Shown: piece after piece, positions 50,737 through 60,050 of the stretch
Layout of the letters: each line of letters opens with the position of its first letter
How positions within the stretch are numbered: position 1 is the stretch's first letter
Assembly: GCF_010122465.1 (NCBI RefSeq)
Contig: NZ_WLZY01000002.1
Coordinates: forward strand, 509,076 to 573,075
Reading direction: 5' to 3'
Source: Phytoactinopolyspora mesophila
GTDB lineage: Bacteria; Actinomycetota; Actinomycetes; Jiangellales; Jiangellaceae
Length of the DNA: 64,000 nt
Made by a program: the position numbers and the translations under genes
The notes under the pieces: model-generated
What the model was told of the DNA's origin: nothing
The model's database searches: none
What the model saw: only the letters and a program-made list of their open reading frames with translations

Positions 50737-53700
50737 GTGTATATGCAGGTGTCGTCGGTCCTGGCCAGGGTCGATCGCTGGCTCGGGGAGTATCTGACCG
50801 ACGCGGTCGTCGTCGAGACCGCGCCGCTCGTTGTTGCGGCGTGGACTGTACCGGGCGTGGTCGGTGCTGCGGGTGAACCGATCCCGTTCGGCGATGTGCC
50901 TGACCCCACGGCGTTCATGCCAGTGGATCCCGGGTCGGAGTGGGGCCGTGCCTGGGGCACCACCTGGTTCCATGTGAACGGCCAGGTACCGGCGGGCTGG
51001 GCCGCTGACGATCGGCATCGCGTGGAGTTGTCGCTCGACCTCGGATTCAACAGCGCCAAGCCAGGCTTCCAGTGCGAAGGGCTGGTGCGTACCCCGTCAG
51101 GGCAGGCGGTGAAAGGCCTCGAGCCCCGCAACCATCATGTGCCGATCGAGGCCGCGCCCGGCGACGCGTTCACGTTCCTTGTCGAGGGCGCTTCCAATCC
51201 CGACCTGTCGGGCGGCAACGACTTCAAAGGGGCACACGCCTATGCGCCGACCTCACTCGGCGATCCGAAGAGCGCACCTGACACGCCGTTGTACCGGCTG
51301 GGACGCTTCGAGATCCGGCTGATCGATTCCGTCGTGGAGCGTCTGCTCCGCGAGATGACCGTGTTGCACGGGCTCGCGCTCGAACTCGGGGAGAACGAGC
51401 CGCGCCGGGCGGCGCTTCTGGCCGGCCTCGACGGTGCGCTCGATGAGCTCGACCCCGGCGATCCCGCGGCGTCGGCGCCCGCCGCACGCGCGGTGCTCGC
51501 GCCCCTGCTTGCTTCCCCAGCGGCCGCGTCGGCGCATCGCATCGTCGCGACCGGCCACGCGCACATCGACTCGGCGTGGCTGTGGCCTGCCCGGGAAACC
51601 GTGCGCAAAGTGACCCGTACCTTCGCGAACGTCGTCGATCTCATGGACCGGGATCCCGATGCGGTGTTCACCAGCTCGTCGGCGCAGCATTTCGCCTGGC
51701 TCAAACGCCAGGACCCGGAGCTGTACGCGCGGGTGAGGCGGCGCGTCGCCGAGCGGCGCATCGTCCCGGTCGGCAACATGTGGGTCGAGTCCGACGTGAA
51801 CATGCCGTCGGGGGAGTCGCTGGCCCGCCAGCTGTCGCAGGGAACGCGTTTCTTCGAGCGCGAGTTCGGAGCACGCAGCGACATCGGATGGTTGCCGGAC
51901 TCCTTCGGATACCCTGGCGCGCTGCCTCAACTGCTGCGCAAGGCCGGGCTGCGCTGGTTCTTCACGCAGAAGATGTGCTGGAACGATGCCAACGCGATGC
52001 CACACCACACATTCCTTTGGGAGGGCATCGACGGCACCCGTATCCTCACGCATTTTCCGCCGAACAACACCTACAGCGGCGACATGCGGCCCACCGAGTT
52101 CGCCCGCAGCGTGCGCAACTTCAAAGACCACGCTGGTGCCTCGCTGTCACTCATGCCGTTCGGATACGGCGACGGCGGCGGGGGCCCGACCCGCGAGATG
52201 ATGTGCGACGCGCGCCTGCAGGCCGATCTCGAAGGGTCGCCGCGGGTGCGGTTCGGCACGGCCCGCGACTTCTTCGGCACGGTCGAGCGTGAGTACGTGA
52301 ACCCGCCGGTGTGGTCCGGCGAGATGTACCTCGAGTTCCACCGCGGCATCTACACCTCACAGGCGCGCACGAAGCGGGGTAACCGACGCAACGAGCAGCT
52401 GCTCTTCGAGGCCGAACTCTGGTTGACGAGCGCGGCGGTGCGTGTGGGTATGCAGTATCCGTATGACGAGCTCGACGAGCTGTGGCAGGAAGTTCTTCTG
52501 CTGCAGTTTCACGACATCCTGCCCGGCACCGCGATCGCGTGGGTGCACCGCGAGGCCGAGGCTTCTCACAAGCGCATCACCGGGCGGCTGGAAGCTCTGA
52601 TCGCCGACGCGCTGCAAGCGCTCGCGGGTGAGGGAACCCGCCGCGTCGCGGTCAACCCGGCGCCGTTCCCCGTGTCGGGCGCTCCCGCTTTCGGTGGAAC
52701 CGCGGACGTCCCGGACCGGGCGGCTGCCGACCCGCGGGAGCTGGCGGGCGGCGGTATCGAGCTGACCTCCTCCGCACTGCGCGTCGAGGTCTCCGCGACC
52801 GGTCTGCTCACCCATGTGATCGACCTCGCGTCGGGACGTGATCTCGTTCCGCCCGGCCAGGCAGCGAACCTGCCGCAGCTGCACGTGGACGCACCGGCGA
52901 AGTGGGACGCGTGGGATCTCGACCGCTCGTACCGCGCGAATGCCGTAGATCTCGTGGACGGCACGGCGACGCTGCGCGAGGACGGCAGTGTGCGCATCGA
53001 GCGGGTGTTCGGCCACAGCCGCCTCACTCAGATCATCACGGTGGTCGACGACGCCGTTTGTATCCACACCGAGATCGACTGGCATGAGCGCCGTCGTATG
53101 CTCAAGCTCGCGTTCCCCCTCGACATCCACGCACACGACGCGGCCTACGAGACCCAGTTCGGGTACGTGCGACGCCCGCTGCATGCCAATACATCGTGGG
53201 ATGCCGCCCGCTACGAGGTGTGCGCCCACCGGTGGGTACACGTGGGGGAGCCGGGTTTCGGTGCCGCCGTGGTGAACGACGGCGTATACGGGCACGATCT
53301 CACCCGCGACAGCGTCGACGGCCGGGTCGTCACCACTGTGCGGCAATCGCTGCTGCGGGCGCCCACGTTCCCCGATCCGGGAGCGGACCAAGGGCGGCAT
53401 ACCTTCACCACCGTGCTCGTACCGGCTGTGACCACGGAGGATGCGCTGCGAGCGGGGGCGAAGCTCGCCGCACCGCTGCGCCACATTACGGGGGCCGACG
53501 TTCCGGCGCCGCTCGTCTCCGTGTCCGGCGCCGCGGGCGTGCCGGCGTCGGCGGTGGTCTCGGCGGTCAAGCTGGCCGACGACCGTTCCGGCGACGTGAT
53601 CGTGCGCGTGTACGAGAGCCGCGGAGCTCGCACTCGGGCGAGGCTGCACGCCGATTTCGCCGTCACCGACGTGCGTGAATGCGACCTCGTCGAGACGCCG

Positions 53701-53832
53701 CTCACCGACGAGACGGGAGCCGTCGTACCCGACGCAAGCGGCGGCATCGGCATCGTCCTGCACCCGTTCGAGGTGCTGACGCTGCGGCTAGTGAACCGGC
53801 ATCACGGGGCACCAGGGCGGGATCACACGTGA
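50737..53832 (+). CDS. GH38 alpha-mannosidase
   Basis: A 1031-residue cytosolic alpha-mannosidase. The GH38 core shows the zinc-site motif GHAHIDSAWLWP near residue 273, the nucleophile Asp388 in WLPDSFGYPG, and FHDILPGTAIAWVHREA. Accessory beta domains fill residues 640-1031. The start is given as GTG at 50737; an in-frame ATG two codons later is equally likely. It hydrolyses alpha-mannosides imported by the upstream transporter. Its stop overlaps the next gene by 4 bp. Confidence 0.93.
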   Translation: MYMQVSSVLARVDRWLGEYLTDAVVVETAPLVVAAWTVPGVVGAAGEPIPFGDVPDPTAFMPVDPGSEWGRAWGTTWFHVNGQVPAGWAADDRHRVELSLDLGFNSAKPGFQCEGLVRTPSGQAVKGLEPRNHHVPIEAAPGDAFTFLVEGASNPDLSGGNDFKGAHAYAPTSLGDPKSAPDTPLYRLGRFEIRLIDSVVERLLREMTVLHGLALELGENEPRRAALLAGLDGALDELDPGDPAASAPAARAVLAPLLASPAAASAHRIVATGHAHIDSAWLWPARETVRKVTRTFANVVDLMDRDPDAVFTSSSAQHFAWLKRQDPELYARVRRRVAERRIVPVGNMWVESDVNMPSGESLARQLSQGTRFFEREFGARSDIGWLPDSFGYPGALPQLLRKAGLRWFFTQKMCWNDANAMPHHTFLWEGIDGTRILTHFPPNNTYSGDMRPTEFARSVRNFKDHAGASLSLMPFGYGDGGGGPTREMMCDARLQADLEGSPRVRFGTARDFFGTVEREYVNPPVWSGEMYLEFHRGIYTSQARTKRGNRRNEQLLFEAELWLTSAAVRVGMQYPYDELDELWQEVLLLQFHDILPGTAIAWVHREAEASHKRITGRLEALIADALQALAGEGTRRVAVNPAPFPVSGAPAFGGTADVPDRAAADPRELAGGGIELTSSALRVEVSATGLLTHVIDLASGRDLVPPGQAANLPQLHVDAPAKWDAWDLDRSYRANAVDLVDGTATLREDGSVRIERVFGHSRLTQIITVVDDAVCIHTEIDWHERRRMLKLAFPLDIHAHDAAYETQFGYVRRPLHANTSWDAARYEVCAHRWVHVGEPGFGAAVVNDGVYGHDLTRDSVDGRVVTTVRQSLLRAPTFPDPGADQGRHTFTTVLVPAVTTEDALRAGAKLAAPLRHITGADVPAPLVSVSGAAGVPASAVVSAVKLADDRSGDVIVRVYESRGARTRARLHADFAVTDVRECDLVETPLTDETGAVVPDASGGIGIVLHPFEVLTLRLVNRHHGAPGRDHT

Positions 53833-55514
53833 GGGGCGTGGACGAGTCGTTTCGCCGCGCGGTGATCGCCGCCGCGGACGGGGCAGTGGACGGTGTACTC
53901 GCCATGTCGCCGGCCGACCTCGGTACGGCCCCGCTCGGGCCCTACCGCGCGTCGATGCGCCGTATCAAGCTGCTGGTCGGCGCGTACCTCGTCGATGGCG
54001 GTCGGCATACCGGGGACGCAGCGCTCATCTCGCATGCCGTCGCACACGCGGAGGCACTTCGGAGCATGCAGACAGCCTCCGGGCTGTTCCTCGGCGGCGA
54101 CAACATCGAGTCGCCGCCTGACTCCGCGTTTGCGATCAACGACGTGTGCGACGCGCTCGAGCTCCTCCGGCGTGCCGCTGCGTCGTCGCTGGTGCCGCTC
54201 GAACAGATGCTCGGCGCGATCGCCGACGCGGCGACACCCCCCATGCTCGCGGGTGGCGTACACACACCCAACCACCGGTGGGAGCTCACGGCGGCACTTG
54301 CGAGGTTGTACCGGCTCCGGCCTGACCCCGCCGTGCGCGTGCGGGCCGAGCAGTGGCTCGCCGAGGGCATCGACCAGCAAAGCGACGGGATGTACTCCGA
54401 GCGCAGTGCCAACTACGCGGCACACGTGTCGAACCCGTCGCTCGCCGTCATCGGGGACGTGTTCGACCGCCCGGATCTGCACGACGTCGTGGTGCGCAAC
54501 CTGGAAGCCACCCTCGGGCTGATCCTGCCGGACGGCTCGGTCGAGACCGTGCACTCGCGGCGCCAGGACCAGCGCGGCGAGCCGTTCCCGCTGGCGCCGT
54601 ATCTGGTGGCCTACCGGCGCTTCGCGATCGAGCGGGGCCGCGGTGACTTCGCGTGGGCGGCCGGACGCGCCGCGGCGCAAGGCGTGGCCGAGCCACACAC
54701 CGTGCTGACTGAGATGCTGCTCGACCCGCGGCTGGCGGAACTACTGCCCGGCGCAGAACCGCCTGCCCCGACCCGCCGCGAAGCGTGGGGCGCCTCGGGA
54801 CTCGTCGTCGATGCGAACCCGGCGCGCACGCTGGTGCTCTACGGCGGCTCGGACTATCCCCGACAGCGGCGTATCCGTTCGGGGCTGGCGAACAACCCCA
54901 CCTTTCTGCGGATGTTCGCCGGCGAGGTGGTTCTCGAATCAGTGCGGCTGTCTCGCGATTTCTTCGGCCTCGGTCCGTTCCGCGCCGCCGGCATCGAGCA
55001 CGACGGTGATGCGTTCGTCCTCAACGAGCGGCTCGAGGGGCGCTACTATCACCCGCTCACCGGCGGTGATCGGCGCGCCGACGGCGCCTATGACCTGGTG
55101 GACGAGGGGCGGTTCGCCGCGGCGATGTCTTTCGGCGACCGCCGGTCCGACACCGTCGTACTGCGCACCCGGCTTGTCGCGCGGCCGACCGGCAACGGTG
55201 TCGAACTCGAGATCGTCACCGACGGACCGGCCCTGCCGTGGGCGCTTGAGTTCGCCTTCCGTGATGGCGGCGAGTTCAGCGGCGGATCGGAGGGGCCGGA
55301 CGGCTCGGTACGGCTGGATTCGGGCACCGCGTGTTACCGCTCGGGCGGCAGCACCGTCGAGTTCGGTCCCGGCACGGGGGAGGCGGGGCCCGCCCGGTAT
55401 CAGCCCGGGGAGGACTACTCCTACCTCGGGGCAACCGATGCGGCGGGAGGGCGCCGGGCGTACATCGTCGGCAGCGCTCCGGGTGTCGCGCGTGTCCACA
55501 TTCGCGCCATTTGA
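53829..55514 (+). CDS. (alpha/alpha)-barrel enzyme of unknown specificity
   Basis: A 561-residue cytosolic protein. The first 330 residues look like an (alpha/alpha)-barrel (MRRIKLLVGAYLVDGGRHTG; GVHTPNHRWELTAALARLYR; SDGMYSERSANYAAHVSNPS). The rest is mainly beta sandwich. This layout resembles heparinase II/III-like lyases and some glycoside hydrolases, but I cannot place it in a family. The conserved-looking TPNHRWE and GSVETVHSRRQD segments may be catalytic. It starts at GTG overlapping the mannosidase stop by 4 bp, so it probably acts on the same glycan. An uronic-acid or modified sugar next to mannose is one possibility. Confidence 0.72.
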   Translation: MRGVDESFRRAVIAAADGAVDGVLAMSPADLGTAPLGPYRASMRRIKLLVGAYLVDGGRHTGDAALISHAVAHAEALRSMQTASGLFLGGDNIESPPDSAFAINDVCDALELLRRAAASSLVPLEQMLGAIADAATPPMLAGGVHTPNHRWELTAALARLYRLRPDPAVRVRAEQWLAEGIDQQSDGMYSERSANYAAHVSNPSLAVIGDVFDRPDLHDVVVRNLEATLGLILPDGSVETVHSRRQDQRGEPFPLAPYLVAYRRFAIERGRGDFAWAAGRAAAQGVAEPHTVLTEMLLDPRLAELLPGAEPPAPTRREAWGASGLVVDANPARTLVLYGGSDYPRQRRIRSGLANNPTFLRMFAGEVVLESVRLSRDFFGLGPFRAAGIEHDGDAFVLNERLEGRYYHPLTGGDRRADGAYDLVDEGRFAAAMSFGDRRSDTVVLRTRLVARPTGNGVELEIVTDGPALPWALEFAFRDGGEFSGGSEGPDGSVRLDSGTACYRSGGSTVEFGPGTGEAGPARYQPGEDYSYLGATDAAGGRRAYIVGSAPGVARVHIRAI

Positions 55515-55566
55515 CCCCTGCCGCTTCTTCGGCTTCGGCAAGTTCCCGTGTCGTAAGCACCGGAAA

Positions 55567-55583
55567 GTGTTCATGATCATGGG
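55567..55583. repeat. orphan half of an ATGATCAT-edge repeat
   Basis: GTGTTCATGATCATGGG is nearly the same as the right arm at 1062-1079, and flanking bases also agree (GAAAG before, TTAG after). No complementary arm is found in the 80 bp upstream or downstream. It lies 53 bp after the stop of the barrel enzyme gene. Confidence 0.6.
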
Positions 55584-55597
55584 TTAGCAGGGTAGGT

Positions 55598-56233
55598 GTG
55601 GTGTCTATGGACGACGCATACCCGGTTCAGTACGCCGTGGAGTATCCGGATCGGCCCCTCAATCGCGCCAGTACCTTCTTCAGGCTCTTCGCGGCGATTC
55701 CGATACTGATCATCCTCGGCATGGTGTCCAGCGGCACCTGGCAGTGGACACATGAGACCGGCACGCTGGTCGCCGCGGGTGCCGGCGGGTTCTTGTTCCT
55801 CCCGCCGCTGCTGATGATCCTCTTCCGGCGGAAGTATCCGCTGTGGTGGTTCGAGTGGAACCGGGAGTTGCACCGATTCGGCAATCGGGTGGTGGCCTAC
55901 CTGGCGCTGATGGACGACCGTTATCCGTCGACGGACGATTACCAGGCCGTCCACCTCTACTACCAGCATCCGGACGTGCCCAACGAGCTGAACCGCTGGC
56001 TGCCCCTGGTGAAGTGGCTTCTCGCGATCCCGCATTACATCGTGCTGTTCTTTCTCGACATCGCCGCGATCGTGATGGTGATCATCGCGTGGTTCGCCAT
56101 CCTGATCACCGGCAGATACCCGCGCGACCTTTTCACCTTCGTCGAGGGCGTCATCAGGTGGCACAACCGGGTATTGGCCTACTCGGTGGTGTTGGTCACC
56201 GACCGGTACCCGCCGTTCCGGTTCGGCCCGTGA
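55598..56233 (+). CDS. DUF4389 membrane protein
   Basis: A 211-residue protein with three membrane segments: FFRLFAAIPILIILGMVSS, a second after residue 50, and YIVLFFLDIAAIVMVIIAWFAILITG. The family hallmark YPRDLF.F..G..RW..RV..Y is present (GRYPRDLFTFVEGVIRWHNR). Function unknown; such proteins are frequent in actinobacteria. Start at GTG 55598 or, three codons later, ATG 55607. Confidence 0.85.
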   Translation: MVSMDDAYPVQYAVEYPDRPLNRASTFFRLFAAIPILIILGMVSSGTWQWTHETGTLVAAGAGGFLFLPPLLMILFRRKYPLWWFEWNRELHRFGNRVVAYLALMDDRYPSTDDYQAVHLYYQHPDVPNELNRWLPLVKWLLAIPHYIVLFFLDIAAIVMVIIAWFAILITGRYPRDLFTFVEGVIRWHNRVLAYSVVLVTDRYPPFRFGP

Positions 56234-56350
56234 ATTGACCAGGAGTGGTGGAAAACACCAGCGCCACCCTGATTGAGGTTGGTCTACGACGTCCCGTAGT
56301 ATGGGGCGCCTTGCCCTCCCGACAGTACGGAACAGAGAGGACGCGGACTC

Positions 56351-56722
56351 ATGACGGCAGTAACGCTCGTTGTCGGTGGTTTGTTGACGTTGGCCGGGAT
56401 CATCGCCTACGCCGTCTCCGACGCGGCGAGCGCCACGGCGCTGATTCCCAGTGTGGTCGGTGTGCTGCTCCTTGTCTGCGGACTGCTCGCGCGCAAGGCA
56501 TCGATCCACAAGCACGCTATTCACGCGGCCATGGTGATCGCTCTGTTGGGAGCGCTCGGCTCATTGATGAACGTGGTGCAGATCGGGGATCTGATCGACG
56601 GGACGGCTGAGCGGCCCGCCGCGATCGTCGTCAGCATCATCATGTTCGTGATCCTGGTGGCCTACTTGGTGCTCGGCGTACGCTCCTTCATCAGCGCCAG
56701 GCGCCAGCGCGTCAACCCGTAG
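56351..56722 (+). CDS. small hypothetical membrane protein
   Basis: A 123-residue protein made of four hydrophobic segments (TLVVGGLLTLAGIIAYAV; LIPSVVGVLLLVCGLLA; AAMVIALLGALGSLMNVV; IVVSIIMFVILVAYLVLGV) with a basic C-terminal tail. ACAGAGAGGACGCGGACTC precedes the ATG. No family recognised. It follows the DUF4389 gene by 117 bp in the same direction; that gap shows nothing specific. Confidence 0.75.
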   Translation: MTAVTLVVGGLLTLAGIIAYAVSDAASATALIPSVVGVLLLVCGLLARKASIHKHAIHAAMVIALLGALGSLMNVVQIGDLIDGTAERPAAIVVSIIMFVILVAYLVLGVRSFISARRQRVNP

Positions 56723-56754
56723 CGGCCGGCATCCGCCTGGGGCTGGGTTGCCGC

Positions 56755-57240
56755 CTACCCGGCCTCGCTGTCGATCGTCTTCGACAGCTCACTGGCCAGC
56801 GCGCCGAGATCCTCACCCTGGTACACGCCGGCGAGTTCGTCGAGTAGGCGGGTCAGGACGTCGACCTGAGCGGGCGTCAGCATGGCGGGCAGGCCGGTGG
56901 CCGGGGCGTCATTTTCGAGTTGAGCCCGGAGCCGGGCCGCGTACTCGTCCCGGTTCACCGGGTTCCCGGCCCGGTCCCGCTCGGCGGCGGTCGGGCGTGG
57001 CGGGATGACGCCGGCGGCCGGGGGAGTGCTGAACTCGGCATGCTCCGCGCAGTAGTCGGTGCCCCGACTCAGGTCGGACGTCCATCCCACCGCGTTCTTG
57101 CGGGCCCAGGCCGAGGCATCGGCGTCACTACGCCAGCGTTCCGCCGCCGGAGGCTCAACTTGAACTGGGCATCCGGCGACATCGCAGCTGAGCACGATTC
57201 GCCGGGGCGTGGCACCACGGCCGGACAGGTGGAGGCTCAT
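56755..57240 (-). CDS. hypothetical protein with cysteine pairs
   Basis: A 161-residue soluble protein. The N-terminal half has four cysteine/histidine positions (LSCDVAGCPVQ and DYCAEHAEF) that could hold zinc, a pattern seen in small actinobacterial proteins sensing or binding nucleic acids, though I cannot name a family. The C-terminal part is helical (MLTPAQVDVLTRLLDELAGV). It is convergent with the gene at 56351. The 209 bp upstream hold only the repeat at 57399. Confidence 0.65.
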   Translation of the reverse strand: MSLHLSGRGATPRRIVLSCDVAGCPVQVEPPAAERWRSDADASAWARKNAVGWTSDLSRGTDYCAEHAEFSTPPAAGVIPPRPTAAERDRAGNPVNRDEYAARLRAQLENDAPATGLPAMLTPAQVDVLTRLLDELAGVYQGEDLGALASELSKTIDSEAG

Positions 57241-57398
57241 GGCTATGACTCTCTTCTCGCCGATCCACGGCGGCCCTTCCGCGGGAAGACCGGGGTCTGG
57301 TCTTCGCTCTCGGCCGGGCTCACGCTCTCGTTGTGATGAGAGTGGGTGTCGTCGGACTCGGACGCTCCTGTCAAGGTTACCCGCTCGCCCGCGAGCCC

Positions 57399-57456
57399 CC
57401 CATGATCATTGGCACTAAACCCCTCGTATCGGTGGGAAAATGCCAATGATCATGGG
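57399..57456. repeat. inverted repeat, ATGATCAT-edge group, overlapping a stop codon
   Basis: Perfect arms CCCATGATCATTGGCA (57399-57414) and its complement (57441-57456) around a 26-nt loop. The TGA of the DUF3054 gene (57450-57452) lies in the right arm, in the TGATCA core. Confidence 0.88.
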
Positions 57457-57887
57457 TCGGGTGGCCTGGCGGCGAGGAATCTGCGTGCGACGACGCGCCA
57501 GCCGATCAGGAGCGCAGCGAGCGTCAGGGGCGCCACGATCACGAAGGGCAGCGCCGTCCCCTGCCCGGAGACCGCACGCAGCGACATGCCGACGACGACG
57601 GTCGCAGCCCAGATGCCCACACCGGCGCGGACCGGCGACAACGGCCACCGCCAGGCCCGGGTAACCAGCCAGCCGACGGCCGCTGCGACCACGAATGGCC
57701 ATGCCGACTCCGCGAACCCCTGCGGGTCACCGACCAGCGCCGGGCCGTCGTGGGTGCCGCGTCCGGCGAGCACAAAGCCAAGGGCGATGACGAGGTCCAC
57801 CAGCGCCGCGGTCCATATCGAGCGGCCGCTAGCCGGCCAGGTCTTGGCCGCACGCATGCCATCGGTGGCGGTGCGGGACGGGTTCAT
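57450..57887 (-). CDS. DUF3054 membrane protein
   Basis: A 145-residue protein with four membrane segments and the family pattern LVDLVIALGFVLAGRGTHDG followed by ESAWPFVVAAAVGWLVTRAW. Function unknown. The start at 57887 has GAAGG upstream and gives the usual length. Its stop codon is part of the inverted repeat at 57399-57456, so the last residues (PPDP) adjoin, and partly come from, that element. Confidence 0.85.
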   Translation of the reverse strand: MNPSRTATDGMRAAKTWPASGRSIWTAALVDLVIALGFVLAGRGTHDGPALVGDPQGFAESAWPFVVAAAVGWLVTRAWRWPLSPVRAGVGIWAATVVVGMSLRAVSGQGTALPFVIVAPLTLAALLIGWRVVARRFLAARPPDP

Positions 57888-58000
57888 GGTGGGCCTTCGG
57901 TTGTCATCGTGAGTTGTCACGAGTCTAGATACCCTCCGACGGCCGGTCGCCCCACCCATCCCGGGATGGGTGGGGGTTGGTGGCGAGCGGCGCGACCCCG

Positions 58001-58052
58001 ATGATCATTGACACTTGCCCTGGCTATCACCGGTATAAGTGTCAATGATCAT
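58001..58052. repeat. inverted repeat, ATGATCAT-edge group, overlapping a stop codon
   Basis: Perfect arms ATGATCATTGACACTT (58001-58016) and its complement (58037-58052) around a 20-nt loop. The TGA of the GH127 gene (58049-58051) is part of the right arm. The first eight bases equal those of the repeat at 3830. Confidence 0.88.
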
Positions 58053-59989
58053 GGGCAGAGCGTGGGGAGCCAGATCCGCATGGCGGTGGGTTTGCGCTCC
58101 GCCCATTGATGGCAGGGGCCGAGCCGGACCTCAATGGGCGCGCCGGTAGGCGGCCGGTTGACGTCGGCATCGCTCAGGTAGGGCCAGCGCGCTGATCCGT
58201 CGGCACCGGAGACGACGAACCCCTGCACCACCACCTGCCCGTGGCGATCGGCCGGGCGGACACTGGTATCGACAACGACGTGGTCCAGCCCCACCCCGTC
58301 CGGCAGGTCGATAGCCTCCGCGCAGTACACGAGTGGCCCACGCTCGACGGCCACACATCCGCGGATCGCGTCGATGCGGTGGTCCGGCCAGGTGAAACGG
58401 GGCGTCACCGGTAGTCGCAGCCGGACCTCCTCGCCGGCCACGAACTCCCGATCGACAACGGCCACTCCCGGCGCGACGTCGCGTTGCCGCCCGCCTTCCT
58501 CGAGCACCGCGCCGTCGGCCCAGGCCGGGACGCGCAGCCGCAGCGCCATCGAGCCCTCCGGCGGCTCGGTCACGCGGACGGTCACCAGACCGTCGTCCGG
58601 ATACGCGGTCTCCACTTCGAGGCCGGCCACCCGTCCGTCGCCCAACTCGGCCCGCACCCGGGCACTCGCGTACTGGAGCAGTGTCACGTCGCGTTCGCCG
58701 ACGTCGGCGGCGTAGGTGTGCCACGACGCGAGCGTGCGGGCGACGTTCGTCGGGCAGCACGAGACGTCGAACCAGGCGGCCCGCGCACTGCTCTCCGCTC
58801 GCATGGACACCTGATCGTCGCTGGCCACGTCGCCGGCTACCCGCTGGTGAAGCGGATTGGCGTAGAAGAACGCCTTGCCGTCGGAGCGCGGTGAGGTCGC
58901 CAGCACGTTGAACGACGTCCGCTCGATCAGGTCGGCGTACTTCATGTCGCCGGTCGCGAGATACAGCCGCCAGGACACCATGATCGAGGCGATACCGGCG
59001 CAGGTCTCGCAGTAGGCCCGGTCGGCGGGCAGTTCCCAATCCTCACCGAAGCCCTCGTCCTGGTGCCGGGACCCCATTCCGCCGGTGATGTAGGTACGAC
59101 GCGCCACCGACCAGTCCCACTGCCCTTCGATGGCGGCGAGCAGTTCGTCGTCGTCACCTTCCGCCGCGACGTCCGCCGCCGCGGCGGACAGATAGAGCGC
59201 GCGAACGGCGTGCCCGCGCCACGCATGCGCGTCCCGGATCGGCACGTCGTCCTGGAAATAGGCCCGGCCTAGCGGAATGTCCCGGAGGAGGCCGTGCCCG
59301 CGCCGGTCCAAGAACAGCCGGGCCTGGTCGACGTATCGGTCTTCGCCGAGCGCCCGGCCCAGTTCGACCAGGCCCAGCTCGATCTCCGGGTGCCCGCAGA
59401 TGCCTTCCCGTCCACCGGGCCCGAACTCTGCACAGACGTGATCGGCCGCGCGGCGGGCGATCTCCACCAACTCGTCCGGTCCGCTGGTGCGCAGCCGGGC
59501 GACGGCGGCCTGCAGCAGATGCCCGACGCAATACAGCTCATGGCCCATTTCGAGGTCGGTGTAGCGCGCGGGCCGGTTGGGATGACCGTAGTAGGTGTTG
59601 AGATAACCGTCGGCGTCCTGGGCGCGGCCGATGCGGGCGGTCAGCCGTCGGATGCCGTCGTCCATGCCGGGATCGCCAGAACGGGCGAACTCCCACGACA
59701 TCGCCTCGATCAGCTTGTAGACCTCGGAGTCGGAGAAAGACCACCCTGGGCGCTCGGCCTCGGTGCGGCCCTCGGCGACGCGGTCGAAGTTGGCCAGCCA
59801 CCCCAGCCGTTCCATCCAGCTCTCGCAGTGCTCCAGAGTCGCGGCCGCGTTTGTCGCCTGCAATGTCGACCAGAAGCCGGGGCCGAGGGCGATTTCGCCG
59901 AGCCCCAGCGGACGGCGTTCGCCGCGCGAGGGAACCACCGGGCGCCCGCCTGTCGGGTCGGTTGCGGTGACGGTTTTGTTCAGGGTCAC
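58049..59989 (-). CDS. GH127 beta-L-arabinofuranosidase (DUF1680)
   Basis: A 646-residue cytosolic enzyme that releases L-arabinose from beta-arabinofuranosides. By alignment of spacing with the bifidobacterial HypBA1, Glu312 (GFGEDWELP) is the acid/base, Glu328 and Cys330 (YCETC) with Cys411 and Cys412 (SCCPTN) make the zinc site, and Cys411 is the nucleophile. An (alpha/alpha)6 barrel is followed by beta-sandwich domains. It is the last gene of an operon with a CUT1 importer, 61 bp after the second permease, and ends inside an inverted repeat. Likely substrates are arabino-oligosaccharides of plant glycoproteins. Confidence 0.93.
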   Translation of the reverse strand: MTLNKTVTATDPTGGRPVVPSRGERRPLGLGEIALGPGFWSTLQATNAAATLEHCESWMERLGWLANFDRVAEGRTEAERPGWSFSDSEVYKLIEAMSWEFARSGDPGMDDGIRRLTARIGRAQDADGYLNTYYGHPNRPARYTDLEMGHELYCVGHLLQAAVARLRTSGPDELVEIARRAADHVCAEFGPGGREGICGHPEIELGLVELGRALGEDRYVDQARLFLDRRGHGLLRDIPLGRAYFQDDVPIRDAHAWRGHAVRALYLSAAAADVAAEGDDDELLAAIEGQWDWSVARRTYITGGMGSRHQDEGFGEDWELPADRAYCETCAGIASIMVSWRLYLATGDMKYADLIERTSFNVLATSPRSDGKAFFYANPLHQRVAGDVASDDQVSMRAESSARAAWFDVSCCPTNVARTLASWHTYAADVGERDVTLLQYASARVRAELGDGRVAGLEVETAYPDDGLVTVRVTEPPEGSMALRLRVPAWADGAVLEEGGRQRDVAPGVAVVDREFVAGEEVRLRLPVTPRFTWPDHRIDAIRGCVAVERGPLVYCAEAIDLPDGVGLDHVVVDTSVRPADRHGQVVVQGFVVSGADGSARWPYLSDADVNRPPTGAPIEVRLGPCHQWAERKPTAMRIWLPTLCP

Positions 59990-60050
59990 GCTTGTGCTCC
60001 TCAGGATCTTGCGCGGCCGGCTGGCCGGGGACGGGCGTCGTTCTCGCTGG

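Noticed and set aside
57243-57446. Small minus-strand frame in the gap before the 56755-57240 gene
   Set aside because: It runs through an inverted repeat, has no ribosome-binding site and its composition is not protein-like.
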